Shown: positions 35,613-48,299 of the stretch, piece after piece
Position numbering within the stretch: the stretch's first letter is position 1
Layout: every line of letters begins with the position of its first letter
NCBI GenBank assembly: GCA_029891385.1
Contig: CM057228.1
Coordinates: 23,026,309-23,090,308, forward strand
Reading direction: 5' to 3'
Origin: Erythroxylum novogranatense
Taxonomy: Eukaryota; Streptophyta; Magnoliopsida; Malpighiales; Erythroxylaceae
Length of the DNA: 64,000 nucleotides
The notes under the pieces: model-generated
Seen by the model: only the letters and a program-made list of their open reading frames with translations
Database searches by the model: none
Told to the model about the DNA's origin: nothing
Translations under genes and position numbers: made by a program

Positions 35613-38596
35613 TGTTGGACCCCGTCTCCGAAGCCCAACATTCGGACCTATCCAGCGTAGAAGACCCACAACCGAACACATATGCTAATCACAAATATGA
35701 AAAAATTTCACTTTATAAAAATTCGGGGTTAGCTCTTGATAAAAATGATCCCTCGGATCTCACGATTCTAACGCAACTGGAATCGCTCAATTCGGGTTAG
35801 GAATGAAGATGTTATGGTTAAAACACTATCTCGAAGAAAACAATCAAAACTGAGCACTACCGACTTCGGGTAAGAATTTGAAAATCTTAAAGGCTTAATC
35901 ACTGATCGGTCTCTTCATAAAACTTGTAGGTTTATGCCTCTAGTTTAATTTAAAACAAGAATCGCTTTGATCGGAGCTCTATAGCTCAAGATATTTTAAA
36001 ATTTCTGAAGCATAGTCAGCCCTTATCAACTGATCGCCATGCTTCGTTTCAAACCACCATTTTCAATTTGAAAGAAAATCTGATAAGTCCAGTGTAGAAA
36101 GGTAAAAAAAAATCTTTAGAAATCCAATGCTTCGAGGATGAGGTCGATCGGAGGTCTGTGCAAAAGTTATGGCTAAAAGAAGGAAGAGGGTCGAAGACAA
36201 AAACAGAGCGATAAAATGAGACGAAGATGACGTCATCCTTAAAGAAAAAATCGACGGAGATGATGTCATCCTCAAAAAAATCGAGCGGAGATGAACAGAA
36301 CATCGCCTGATTTTGCTACAGTGCATCGCCTGGTTTTTTGCACAGTGCATCGCCTGGTTTTTGCTACAAAGGCATCGTCTCTGTTTTTGCTACAAGGCAT
36401 CGCCTCGGTTTTGCACATGCAGCATCGTCGGTTTTTTGCGCAGCATCGCCTAGTTTTTTACATAATTGCATCTCCACTTGCAAAGGTCATAACTTTCCAT
36501 TCAACTCCAAATTTAATAAAATTGGTGTCTATTTCATAGACAAAAGAAAGATCTACATTTTCATGAAGATCACTGACCCAAATTCCAACTCTATAAGTGG
36601 TCAAAATGGTCACAAAGGTTCTATCTAAAATCTGTCATTTGACAAAGACCTACATTTAATTCTAACCACTCACACCTACCATTTTAATCCTCATAAATAG
36701 CTTATAAACATCTTAGAAGAACCCTACAGCTCATTTATTACTCTCAAGGAGTCATAAAGCTCCCATACAATCCTCTAACAACACGTAAATATCGAAATGC
36801 AACATACCCGTAATTTACAAAACTTTTACAACTCCTAACCTTGGAAATTTTCCAGCAAGCTCTTTCAAGGCAAAAACCCAACAGACACCCAATGTAAATC
36901 TGCAAACTTAAAAGAATGGTACACATGCTTCACACATAGGTCACAAATCAACAAAAAACATATAATGAAGAGAGTACTAGAGCTCTCATTCTCTTTTCCA
37001 ATCATAAGAAAGATTCATGCATAGCTTTGTTACATATTGGCATATTCATCAAAATCAAGTATCAAACACAAAAGATGAGATGCTCAATGATCAATATGCT
37101 TACAAAGCTATTCCAAAAGCTAGTTATTAACTTAATACAAAAGTTCCTAAGTTCTTGGAGTGATGTCGATGCCTTGCAAGGTTCAACTCTCAACTTGAAT
37201 TTTCACCGAGGAGGAGAATGGGTGAGCTAACACGGCTCGCTGGCTAACAAATTTATAGCCATCACATAATGAGCCACACACACACAATTAATAATCCAAA
37301 GCATTAGCAATTTACATAATAGGTTGAAAACTCAACTTTATCACCTAACTCACAATTTACTCAACTCATCACACAAGGCATAACATAGAATCATCTTGCA
37401 ACTAACACCCATCTTATGCATCATAAACACTTATAAATGATGAAATGCACACATTTGGCTCGAGAGTTCCATAAACACGACGGAAACCGAAGTTTATCAG
37501 AACACGACGAGTCCAGCTTTTGGATCTAAATGGGCACAAGCGGGCTGCCGGAGAAGGCAAAAGGGTCAACGCACGTGACTTTACGACAGAGGTTCTCTCT
37601 ACCAAACACAACAAATTATGTTCACATATTCATACGTAAAGTAGCACTTTATGCTTCTTTTATTCTTTCAAATCATCAAAGTTCCATTCTTTTCTTTCAA
37701 ATCATATGAATACACTTTCAATATGCTTATAATATAACAAAGATAGCACACATAGGGCATTTGCCCACCACGTAATAACTATAAACATGTTACCCACCTA
37801 TCTTCGAAACCGGATTCACGATTGCTCTTCCTCTCTCTCTCGAGTGAGGTTTCCTTGGTTCCTTCAATAAAACACATTTCAAACTCATTGGAAAAGTCGA
37901 AACATTCAAGAATCGATAAATCGATAACGTAAGTCTTAAACCTAACCTACCCATAGCCCATTTAAGCTAAAACAACCAACCCTAGCTTCGGAATCACAAA
38001 ACCACTCATCTCTTCTTTCTTTCTTCATTCCTACACAAACCCTAACCTTCATTTCATCCCATTTCTTGAATCTAACTCAAAGGAAGATAGATACTTACCT
38101 TAAGCTCTTGATTTCTCTTCTTTTCTCCTTCTTTATTCTTCTCCACAAGCCTCCCACGATTTTCTCTTCCTTTCTTCCTTGGCTAGCTCACGCTTTTCCT
38201 TCTCTTCTCCTCTCCTTCGATTCTACGACACTCTCTCTTCTCCTCCTCTTCCTTTAACTCTTCTTTAATTCCTTTAATTCATCCTACACCAAAACTACAT
38301 AGTTTTGGCTTTCCCTACATAAAGGCTTTTGGGCCTCCACCTCCCAAGGCCTACTTCCACCAAACCCATTTATTATTAATCCTCTTTCTACTTAATCCAT
38401 TTACCTAAGCCCATACTTTCCAATATTAAGCCCAAGCTTTCATTTAATTTCTAACTTCTAATTTCCAAGCCCAACATAAAAATATTTACATAAACACAAA
38501 ATTAAATCAATTAAGACAAAATAAAATAATTAACTAATAAATCCATAAATAAATAAATAATTAATTCAAATAAAATAAAAATTTTCTGGCCCAACA
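35613..38596 (-). repeat. Element C 3' LTR
   Basis: 2984 bp; plus strand TGTTGGACCCCGTCTCCG to TTCTGGCCCAACA. Differs from 43388-46328 mostly by 1-3 base gaps and in the minisatellite. The acceptor region has lost bases (near 37210) compared with the other LTR (44932). Confidence 0.93.
36301..36466 (-). repeat. ~24-bp minisatellite in C 3' LTR
   Basis: CATCGCC/CATCGTC occurs at 36301, 36324, 36348, 36373, 36398, 36423 and 36444. Each is followed by a run of T and GC(T/A)(A/C)CA. The matching array at 44069-44190 has fewer, altered units. Confidence 0.9.
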
Positions 38597-41500
38597 ATTC
38601 TCCCTCCTAATAGAATTTCGTCCTCTAAATTTTACCGAGTCCATGAAGAGGTAGGATACTTCTCCTCATGGCTTCCAAGTGGTTCCTAAGTAGCCTCCTC
38701 GGTCGAATGGTTCCTCCACAAGACCTTAACCACTTCACAATCTTATTCCTTAGCACTTTTCCTTTGAATCTAAGATCTCCACCGGTTGCTCCTCATAACT
38801 CAAATCCTCTCTCAACCGAACTTCAAGGTTGAACTATATGAAGGATCCGACCTATATCTCCTCAAAGATCGACATATGGAATACATTATGAATCTTAGAC
38901 AACTCCGATGGCAAATCTAATTTATAAGCCAAAGGCCCAATCCTCTCCATGATCTCGATGGGCCTATATACCTCGGGCTAAGCTTACCTTTCTTACCAAA
39001 CCTCAAAACGCCTTTCCATGGAGAAGCTCTAAGAAACACCTCTCACCCACTTCAAATTCCATCTCTTTCCTATGGGCATCCGAATAGCTCTTCATCCGAT
39101 CTTGAGTGCTTTAAGCCTCTCGTCACTAGCTTTATCTTATCAACTGTGACCTTCACTAACTCAGCCCCATAAGCTTTCTTTCACCTTCCTCATCCCAACA
39201 TATAGGAGTTTTACATCTCCTACTATACAAGGCTTCATAAGCGCCATCTCAATTCCCGAGTGATAGGAATTGTTGTAAGTTAATTCAATCAAAGGTAGGT
39301 GATCATCCCACTAACCTTTGAAATCCAAAGCACAAGCCCTCAAAGATTGCCTCCAAAGTCCGAATGGTCCTCTCCGACCGTCCATCGGTCTCATGGATGG
39401 AAAGTCAGATTAAAATGCAATCGAGTCCCCAAAGCCTCCCGCAAACTCTCCCAAAATCTGGAGGTAAACCTAGGATCCCTATCGACACTATCGAACTCGA
39501 ATCCCATGAAGTCTCGATCACCTCATCCACATACTTCTTAGCCAAAATATTCAAAGAATCATTCGACGAATCGGCAAGAAGTGAGTGACTTAGTCAACCT
39601 ATCCACAATCACCCATATAGCACATGCTTCGGCCAGATCTCTAATCCCATCGAAAATCCATATTTATCTTTTCTCATTTCCACTCCGAATAGGCAAGGGA
39701 TTGCTTGCTCGAGGGTGCTTGGTGTTCACTTTAACTCACGGCACACCAAACATCTTTTAGCATACTCGCTACATCTTTCCTCATTCCTTTCCACCGTAAA
39801 TGCTCTTTCAAATTCGATACATCTTAGAACTCCCCGATGCATCAGATAAGGAGCATTATGCGCCTCATCAAGAATTTCATCCTCAACTCTAACTTGCCTT
39901 AACACACAATCTACTACCCACAACCATCAATCCATCTTCCTTTACCTCTACATTAGACGGCTTTCCATTCTTTATCTCTTCCTGCTTACTCAAGTACTCA
40001 TCCCGATCCCGAAATTCCTCGATCTTCTCCTTCAAAGACCGGCCTCACCTCAAACTTGCTAAAATACACTCAGCCCATCTTGCCTCAACATCACATCAAG
40101 TCCGGCTAAATCCTTCAAAGAAAGGAAGGTACACTCGCTCCACATGTGCCATGGTGGACTTTCTACTCAATGCATCACCACAACATTAGCTTTCCCTGAT
40201 GGTAGTCTATCACCAAGTCATAATCTTTAGCAACTCTAACCATCGCCTCGCCTCAAATTCACTCTTTTGGGTCAACAAGTATTTAAGGCTCTTATGATCC
40301 AGAATATCCTAGTGGTAACTCCATACGATAATGTCTCCAAATCTTCAATGCAAAGATTATAGCAGCCAACCCAAGTCATGGATCGATAGTTCATCTCATA
40401 AGGCTTCAACTGCCTAGAGGCATAAGCAATCACTTTCTCTCCTTGCATCAATACACACCCTAAACCCTTCCTGGAGGCATCACTATACACAATGTACCCA
40501 TCATCACCAGAAGGCAATGTCAGAATCGGCACGGTGGTAAGCCGCTTCTTCAACTCCTCGAAACTACCCCGCACTCCTCACCCATTCAAATTTTGATTCT
40601 TCCTTGTCAACTTGGAAAGTGGAGCAACTATCAAGGAAAAGCCCTCCACAAACCTCCCGTAATATCCAAATAATCCCAAGAAACTTCTCACTTCAGCTAC
40701 ATTCTTCACGCCCCATTTAACCACAGCTTCTATCTTTATGGATCCACATGCACTCCTTGCTCGTAGATCACATGCCCTAAAAATACCACTTCCCTTAGCC
40801 AAAATTTGTGATTTATCGAATTTGGCATACAAATTTCATTCTTCCTCAATGTCTCCAAGGCAACCATCAAATGATCCTCATGCTCCTCATCACTTTAGAA
40901 TAGACCAATATATCATCAATAAAGACGATGATAAATTGATCTAAGAAGGACCAAGACTCTATTCATCAAATCCATAAAGACCGCAGGAGCATTCGTTAAC
41001 CCAAAGGCATAACCAAAAACTCAAAGTGGCCATACTCGCCCTAAAAGCGCTTTGACACATCGGTCTCCTTAATCCTCAATCGATGATAACCCGACCTCAA
41101 GTCTATCTTGAAAGACTCTCGCCTTGCAACTGATCAAACAAATCATCTATGCGCTGGAGCGGATATCCGTTTCAATAAAGGGCATGATTCAACTTCCTAT
41201 AATCCACACACATCCGCAACGACCCATCTTTCTTCTTCACAAAAGAACCGAGCTCCCCAAGGCGTAAGAACTCGGTCTAACATAACCCTTCTCTAAAGAT
41301 CCTCCAACTGCTCCTTAAGCTCCTTCAATTCACGAGCCATCCGATAAGGCGGAATTGAGATCAGCAGAAGGTTCGAATGAAACTCAATGGGAAACTCAAT
41401 TTCCCTAGAGGAGGTAGTCCTGGCAATTCCTGAAAGACATCCGGAATTCCTCGACTCATCGGAATGTCTTCCAACCTCCCTCTATCTGCCTCCATATCTA

Positions 41501-43370
41501 GCACATAAGCCAAAAGGCCTCACACCCTTGCTCATCATTCTCTCGCCATCATAAATTGAAATAACCCGAGGTGGACTGACTTTTCTATCTCCCATGAGTA
41601 TCACTTTCCTCGCTATCCTCTAGCTCAAACTTCACCGCCTTCTGCTTACAATCTAAAGTAACATGATACCTCTCTAATGTGTCTATACCTAGGATCACAT
41701 CCAATCCTCCCATCTTCAAAGGCATCGATCCACCACCAATTTTCCTCCACTAATCTCTATCTCACAATCTCTATATACTTGATCGATAATAATATATTGG
41801 CCGATCGAGTACTCACCATCACGAGTATCCAATGGGCTCAAACTCCTCCTAGAAATAGTCCCACCAAGACACAAAGGAATGGGTAGAACTCGAGTCAATC
41901 ATAGCAAGCACATAATCATCAAACAGTTTAACCATACCCGCCACAACTTTTGGCGCGGTCTCGCCTCCTCTCGAGTCATGGCAAACACTGGCTGGAACTT
42001 GCCCTCCGGATTTGTCCTGAGGATAAGCTCTCTTAGACCTCCAGAGCTACCCACTTCGCCACCGCTTTCGAGCCACTACTCTGTCCTTCTAGAGGGTCAG
42101 ATCCGAGATCCCTCTCCCGTCCGGCTTGGGACAAAACTTAGCGATATGCCCTTCCGCCACAATTGAAGCATGCTCCTGTCAATCATGACATTCTCCTCTA
42201 TGGAGATATCCACAAGGCTCACACTTAGGAAGGGTGGTCTCTCCCATCTCCTCTTCTACCGCCCCACCGCTGAGACTTAGTGGGAAACTAAGAAGTCCTC
42301 ATCGGTTCAGCCGGCTCCCACCGCATTCTCTCCTCGATCAGACAGAAAGGCTCTAGCACTTCTCTCGTGCATAAGTACCACCTCCCTCCCGAATCGCTCT
42401 CTTCCCTTCCTCTTCCGTTAATTGCACTCTTGATGTTCTCGAGGTTCTCAACCTCGGCCGCTTCACTAATCGCCGTAAGTCATGAAGTTCAGACTATCAC
42501 CTTCTCTCGATAGCAGTGTGCAAACCCGACTCAAATCGACGGACTTAGCAGCCTCACTCTCGGCCTCATCTCTCGCAAAGATATCTAGCTAATCGTGTGA
42601 ACCGACGTCAGATTCACCGACCGTCATCTCCTCCAGGTAAGGCTTAGAACTCCCTCGCTTCATTGAATGTACACTTCAGACAGATACTTCTTCCTCAAGA
42701 CAACAGAAGTCTCCCATGTCAATCCCACTAGTCTCAATCGACTCGCACAGCCTCCCACCACGGTAAAGCATCACCAAGCAGATCGGCAAGATAGACTACC
42801 CTCTCATCATCCTCGACTCCATCCGATCCAAAGACTCTCTCGCCTTCCTCAACCAGTCTCAGCTTCCTCGGGATCCGTGGTCCCGTGGAAGTCCACCGCC
42901 TGCATTTCCTTAGCTTATCAAACTGTCTTCCCTCTTAGTGGGTCAACCAGAAGCTCGTGGCATTTGCCCCATAGCTTTGAACAAAGCTTGGGTAAATGCC
43001 TCGAACGACTGGGATCTAACGTAGGCACTTGCTCGACAGACTAGGTGATCACGAGTCTCGTGAACGAAGAGGCTCACTACCCCGCCTTAAAGGGCCTCTG
43101 CCACTCCCTGGGCTATAGACTCATCCGTGCTCTCCTCTCTCGGCGGAGAGTCAGGTGCAATTGAACCTTGCAAAACTTCTCGTGTCCTTGATGAGGTGGC
43201 ATCGCATTCTTCAATGAAAATACTAGTGATTAGCTACAATTGCTTTTAAGCTTAGTTCTATATGTATGCATGATATGCATGTCACGAATGCAAACAATCA
43301 ATTCATAAAATAAACATTTAATCACATACAATGTTCCCTACTATACATTTTAAGCCTAGGAGTAAGCCTA
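38597..43370 (-). pseudogene. pol: Element C gag-pol, heavily frameshifted
   Basis: Read right to left: gag remnants (42250-43200), zinc-knuckle region about 42120-42240, protease region about 41700-41950, then RT with the FIDD codons at about 40911-40926. Next are the RT connection (40578-40832, VRSFLGLFGYYGRFVEGFS), RNase H (40272-40574, [15 protein letters not shown]), the integrase zinc-binding segment (39726-39923, DEAHNAPY), the integrase core and tail, and a chromodomain remnant (about 38620-38760). The sequence follows elements A and B closely but frame changes occur every one to two hundred bases. Confidence 0.88.
38611..38631 (-). other. Hairpin remnant before polypurine tract, element C
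   Basis: Minus strand AATTTAG-AGGA-CGAAATT: the same hairpin as in A, B and D with one mismatched pair; a purine run (38597-38610) lies between it and the LTR. Confidence 0.6.
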
Positions 43371-43382
43371 AGCTCGATACCA
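43371..43382 (-). other. Primer binding site of element C
   Basis: Minus strand TGGTATCGAGCT, which is the initiator tRNA-Met site with one A missing. Confidence 0.75.
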
Positions 43383-43387
43383 AACAA

Positions 43388-46328
43388 TGTTGGACCCGCC
43401 TCCAAGCCCAACATTCGGACCTATCCAAAGTAGAAGACCCACAACCGAACACATATGCTAATCACAAATATGGAAAAATTTCACTTTATAAAAATTCGGG
43501 TTAGCTTTGATAAAATGATCCTCGGATCTCACGATTCCAACGCAACTGGAATAGCTCAATTCGGGTTAGGAATGAAGATGTTATGGTTAAAACACTATCT
43601 CGAAGAAAACAATCAAAACTGAGCACTACCGACTTCGGGTAAGAATTTGAAAATCTTAAAGGCTTAATCACTGATCGGTCTCTTCATAAAACTTGTAGGT
43701 TTATGCCTCTAGTTTAATTTAAAACAAGAATCGCTTTGATCGGAGCTCTATAGCTCAAGATATTTTAAAATTTCTGAAACATAGTCAGCCCTTATCAACT
43801 GATCGCCATGCTTCGTTTCAAACCACCATTTTCAATTTGAAAGAAAATCTGATAAGTCCAGTGTAGAAAGGTAAAAAAAATCTTTTAGAAATCCAATGCT
43901 TCGAGGATGAGGTCGATCGGAGGTCTGTGCAAAAGTTATGGCCAAAAGAAGGAAGAGGGTCAAGACAAAAATGACGATAAAATGAGACGAAGATGATGTC
44001 ATCCTTAGCAAAAAATCAGACGGAGATGATGTCATCCTCAGCAAAATCAGACGGAGATGAACAGTAACATCATCTGATTTTTGCTACAGTGCATCGCCTG
44101 GTTTTGCTACTGATGCATCGTCTGGTTTTTGCTGATAAAGGCATCGTCTGTTTTTGCTAAAGCATCGTCTCGGTTTTTGCTCTAAAGGCATCTCCACTTG
44201 CAAAGGTCATAACTTTCCATTCCAAACTCCAAATTTAACAAAATTGGTGTCTATTTCATAGAGAAAAGAAAGATCTACATTTTCATGAAGATCACTGACC
44301 CAAATTCCAACTCTATAAGGGTCAAAATGGTCACAAAGGTTCTGTCTAAAATCTGTCATTTGACAAAGACCTACATTTAATTCTAACCACTCACACCTAC
44401 CATTTTAATCCTCATAAATAGCTTATAAACATCTTAGAAGAACCCTACAGCTCGCTTATTACTCTCAAGGAGTCATAAAGCTCCCATACAATCCTCTAAC
44501 AACACAGAAATATCAGAAAATGCAACATACCCGTAATTTACAAAACTTTTACAACTCCTAACCTTGAAATTTTCCAGCAAGCTCTTTCAAGGCAAAAACC
44601 AAAGCAGACACCCAATGTAAATCTGCAAACTTAAAAGAATGGTACACATGCTTCACACATAGGTCACAAATCAACAAAAAAACATATAATGAAGAGAGTA
44701 CTAGAGCTCTCATTCTCTTTTCCAATCATAAGAAAGATTCATGCATAGCTTTGGTTACATATTGGCATATTCATCAAAATCAAGTACCAAACACAAAAGA
44801 TGAGATGCTCAATGATCAATATGCTTACAAAGCTATTCCAAAAGCTAGTTATTAACTTAATACAAAAGTTCCTAAGTTCTTGGAGTGATGTCGATGCCTT
44901 GCAAGGTTCAACTCTCAACTTGAATTTTCACCTGAGGAGGGAGAATGGGGTGAGCTAACACGGCTCAGTGGCTAACAAATTTATAGCCATCACATAATGA
45001 GCCACACACACACAATTAATAATCCAAAGCATTAGCAATTTACATAATAGGTTGAAAACTCAACTTTATCACCTAACTCACAATTTACTCAACTCATCAC
45101 ATAAGGCATAACATAGAATCATCTTGCAACTAACACTCATCTTATGCATCATAAACACTTATAAATGATGAAATGCACACATTTGGCTCGAGAGTTCCAT
45201 AAACACGACGGAAACCGAAGTTTATCAGAATACGACGAGTCCAGTTTTTGGATCTCGTAATACAAGCGGGCTGCCGGAGAAGGCAAAAGGGTCAACGTGC
45301 ACGTGACTTTACGATAGAGGTTCTCTCGCCAAAACACAACAAATTATGTTCACATATTCATACGAAAGTAGCACTTTATGCTTCTTTTATTCTTTCAAAT
45401 CATCAAAGTTCCATTCTTTTCTTTCAAATCATATGAATACACTTTCAATATGCTTATAATATAACAAAGATAGCACACATAGGGCATTTGCCCACTACGT
45501 AACAACTATAAACATGTTACCCACCTATCTTCGGAAATCCGGATTCACGATTGCTCTTCTCTCTCTCTCGAGTGAGGTTTCCTTAGTTCCTTTCAATAAA
45601 ACACATTTCAAACTCATTGGAAAAGTCGAAACATTCAAGAATCGATAAATCGATAACGTAAGTCTTAAACCTAACCTACCCATAGCCCATTTAAGCTAAA
45701 ACAACCAACCCTAGCTTCGGAATCACAAAACCACTCATCTCTTCTTTCTTTCTTCATTCCTACACAAACCCTAACCTTCATTTCATCCCATTTCTTGAAT
45801 CTAACTCAAAGGAAGATAGATACTTACCTTAAGCTCTTGATTTCTCTTCTTTTTCTCCTTCTTTATTCTTCTCCACAAGCCTCCCACGATTTTCTCTCTT
45901 CCTTTCTTCCTTGGCTAGCTCACGTTTTCCTTCTCTTCTCCTCTCCTTCGATTCTACGACACTCTCTTCTCCTCCTCTTCCTTTAACTCTTCTTTAATTC
46001 CTTTAATTCATCCTACACCAAAACTACATAGTTTTGGCTTTCCCCTTACATAAAGGCTTTTGGGCCTCCACCTCCCAAGGCCTACTTCCACCAAACCCAT
46101 TTATTATTAATCCTCCTTCTACTTAATCCATTTACCTAAGCCCATACTTTCCAATATTAAGCCCAAGCTTTCATTTAATTTCTAACTTCTAATTTCCAAG
46201 CCCAACATAAAAATATTTACATAAACACAAAATTAAATCAATTAAGACAAAATAAAATAATTAACGAATAAATCCATAAATAAATAATTAATTAATTCAA
46301 ATAAAAATAAAAATTTTCGGGGCCCAAC
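43388..46328 (-). repeat. Element C 5' LTR
   Basis: 2941 bp, colinear with 35613-38596, ends GGGGCCCAACA before the TTTCT target copy. Contains the minisatellite (about 44069-44190), the putative intron and ACGTGCACGT (45295-45304). Confidence 0.93.
44932..45827 (-). other. Putative LTR leader intron, element C 5' LTR
   Basis: Minus strand donor TTAAG|GTAAGTATC (45827) and acceptor TTCTCCCTCCTCAG|GTG (44932). The donor is also kept in the other LTR (38098). Confidence 0.5.
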
Positions 46329-46333
46329 ATTTC

Positions 46334-46505
46334 TGGAGCCTAATATCGGACATTGAAGCGCTGTGCTTGGTGCGTAAGGGGAGGCCTTGGAGTTGAAACA
46401 TATAAATTAAAAGAAGAAAGAAATCCCTCGGAAGTACCAGGAGGCGACACCGCGGCGCGTGATGTCTCTCCGCGGCGAACCCTCTCGGCTAACTACACAG
46501 CGACG
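46334..46505 (-). repeat. Element A 5' LTR, continuation after element C
   Basis: Matches 26106-26280 of the 3' LTR ('aagcg...gtgcttggtgcgt' and 'cccctcgg'-type blocks), then similarity stops abruptly at about 46505 inside the GC-rich array. Confidence 0.85.
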
Positions 46506-47168
46506 TGCTGCTAGAAAGCAACAAAACCTTGAGGTCAGGGGGACGAACCCTGGCCAAAGCGGACAATACTGATTAGTGTTGTAGTCACGTGCAACCTTGA
46601 AGTACGTGTGGCCTCTTCGCCATGGTACGCAAAACATGGGCCCAACACCTACCCTTATGGAGATTTGCAAAAACAAGCAAGGTGGTCATTTTGAACAAGC
46701 CTCGGCAAACACAAAGGAAATCAAAATATCTTGCATTAATATCAAAAATATAAGTTCCTACAAAGCTTTAGTGGGCATTTCTAGCCCTAATACATTAAAG
46801 TCTTAAAAAATTTCAAATTACATAGGAAAACACATGAACAGTAACTTTTGCTCCAAAAAAATGCAACTAAAGCTTTGTTTACAAAAGATAGCTTAAAAAT
46901 CAAAAAGTAAATGGGAGTGAAGCCTTGACCTCGGTCTGGTCACCCATTTTCTACCAACTTATTCATCATAAATTTCATAGTACCCTTAAACAAGCAAGTT
47001 TACTCAAAAATCTCATAATTATCAAAAACCAAAATCAATTTTTCACTCTTCATCAACTTACTACATTCACTACCTTAATCTTTTATAAATCATTTCAAAT
47101 TCAAGAATTTTCCTTTTTCTTTGAACATGAATAAATCACCATCAATTCCTCAAGTTCAGGGTCCAACA
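46506..47168 (-). repeat. LTR fragment of a different, related gypsy family
   Basis: On the minus strand it starts TGTTGGACCCTGAACTTGAG at 47168, a typical LTR start, but it shares only layout with element A's LTR. No target duplication is seen on its ends (CGACG versus GGTGT). Likely the product of recombination or deletion that removed the right end of element A. Confidence 0.6.
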
Positions 47169-47360
47169 GGTGTTCCATAAGCCCCTGTTGAAATCATGGG
47201 AAAGACACAAACTTTCAGTTGTTAATGTTAGATTGATGCCTGAATTTTTTTTGGAAATAATATAAGAAGTGAACTAGAAATTGAGCTTTTGTTGGTCTTT
47301 AGTGATTGAAAGGTGAAGTTTGCAAAATTTTGGGTATTCTATTGTTCCAGATGTCCTACC

Positions 47361-47466
47361 TTCATTGACTCTACCATACATGTGAAGTTTCTCAATACAC
47401 ATTGGTTGCTTATTCATTGACTCTACTGTATATGTGAACTTTCTTAATGCACATTTGTTGCTTATG
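47361..47466 (+). repeat. 52-bp tandem duplication in captured intron
   Basis: 'ttcattgactctac' occurs at 47361 and 47413 with similar following sequence (about 52-bp period). It lies upstream of the captured exon, in what is probably intron. Confidence 0.75.
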
Positions 47467-47579
47467 GTGGAATAAGCTCATCTTGTTTCCATTATTAAGC
47501 TACCTTTGTTTGTTGGTTTTAATCTTTCCTACATGCTTAATGCTTATTTAATAATGTTTTACCACAAATTCTACTGCAG

Positions 47580-47705
47580 AAGCTTATCAGAATTCTGGAT
47601 GGTGAGTCTAGTTCAAGTGGCTTGCATGAAAACACTTTCCTTCTTATTATGGGCGACCATGGACAAACCCTCAATGATGATCACGGTGGAGGAAGTGCTG
47701 AAGAG
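47580..47705 (+). pseudogene. PIGO: Captured exon of GPI ethanolamine-phosphate transferase 3 (PIGO-type)
   Basis: An open 126-bp segment (42 codons, phase 0) bounded by acceptor TTCTACTGCAG and donor GTATATG. It reads GLHENTFLLIMGDHG then an NDDHGGG segment. The MGDHG...DHGG pattern is the metal-binding core of the alkaline-phosphatase-type domain in the enzymes that add ethanolamine phosphate to GPI anchors in the ER; PIGO is the closest by the flanking residues. One conserved Gly before the second DHGG reads Asp. Introns are kept, so it was copied as DNA, not RNA. Only a fragment: no full gene or start codon. Confidence 0.8.
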
Positions 47706-47967
47706 GTATATGATTTAACTTTCTGAAGTTCAATTTGGTTTCGTTCTCTGTTTCCTTTGTAACAAAATTACATGTTGCAAGTTGAAACATTAATGTTTGG
47801 CATGAGTTTTAAGAAATCTTCATATCCGTTTCCATCTGACTTTGATACCTCTTTTTATGCTTTCGATTTGGTATTGCCTGCTCTTTAAATGATTCTGCAT
47901 TCGTTGTTAATTTCAAGGCATCCCTTCTTTTCGTTACCTTTTGTCATTTCGTAATTTTCTGTTGTAG

Positions 47968-48051
47968 GTGAAAAGATACACTGATGCCTACTCAGCCTTT
48001 TCAGTCATTGGGTTTTCTAATGACGATTTGTTACATATGTCAGATGTATAT
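47968..48051 (+). pseudogene. PIGO: Second captured PIGO-type exon (partial)
   Basis: After acceptor TTTTCTGTTGTAG there is an open segment reading VKRYTDAYSAF and then SVIGFSNDDLLHMSD. It resembles the helical segment that lies well after the catalytic domain in PIGO proteins. It is open for 28 codons and then merges into CACTA subterminal repeats. The protein segment that should lie between this and the first exon is not in the 262 bp separating them, so exons are missing or the capture was discontinuous. Confidence 0.6.
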
Positions 48052-48299
48052 GATATGGAATTAGTGATAAATTTATTGTAACATATATTCTTTATTTAAT
48101 GACAACATTATTGTAACATATAACTTTCATACTTGTGACGAAATCTGTTAGATAATATAGCCACTGATGTAAATTTCTTTTACTGACTATGAATTGATAA
48201 TTTTATTTATGACAATAATAAACACATTAGTGATAATACTTTTTGTAAGATTCAATTTTCTTTTTATTAATATATTAGTGACCAAGAAGTAATGGACAC

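Larger units (their letters stand above)
35613..46328 (-). mobile_element. Element C: full-length Ty3/gypsy chromovirus, antisense, full of small indels
   Basis: 10,716 bp. LTRs 35613-38596 and 43388-46328 (minus strand TGTTGGGCC...TTGGGCTT...CCAACA ends). Target duplication TTTCT at 35608-35612 and 46329-46333. Internal order on the minus strand is gag, protease, RT, RNase H, integrase. The two LTRs look close over long stretches, yet no pol frame exceeds about 100 codons because of many short indels. It inserted in element A's 5' LTR. Confidence 0.95.
26089..46505 (-). mobile_element. Element A: Ty3/gypsy chromovirus, antisense, carrying two nested insertions
   Basis: 3' LTR 26089-28511 (minus strand starts TGTTGGGCCCC), internal region 28512-35595, primer site 35579-35590, 5' LTR from 35596. 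Element C (35613-46328) sits 17 bases into the 5' LTR, which resumes at 46334 and is recognisable to about 46505. After that the sequence no longer matches the 3' LTR. Solo LTR F (32851-35067) interrupts gag. Left target flank is AATTT; the right one is lost. Confidence 0.9.

Noticed and set aside
46597..46806. Small plus-strand frame in the LTR fragment
   Set aside because: Lies antisense in an LTR and shows no domain.
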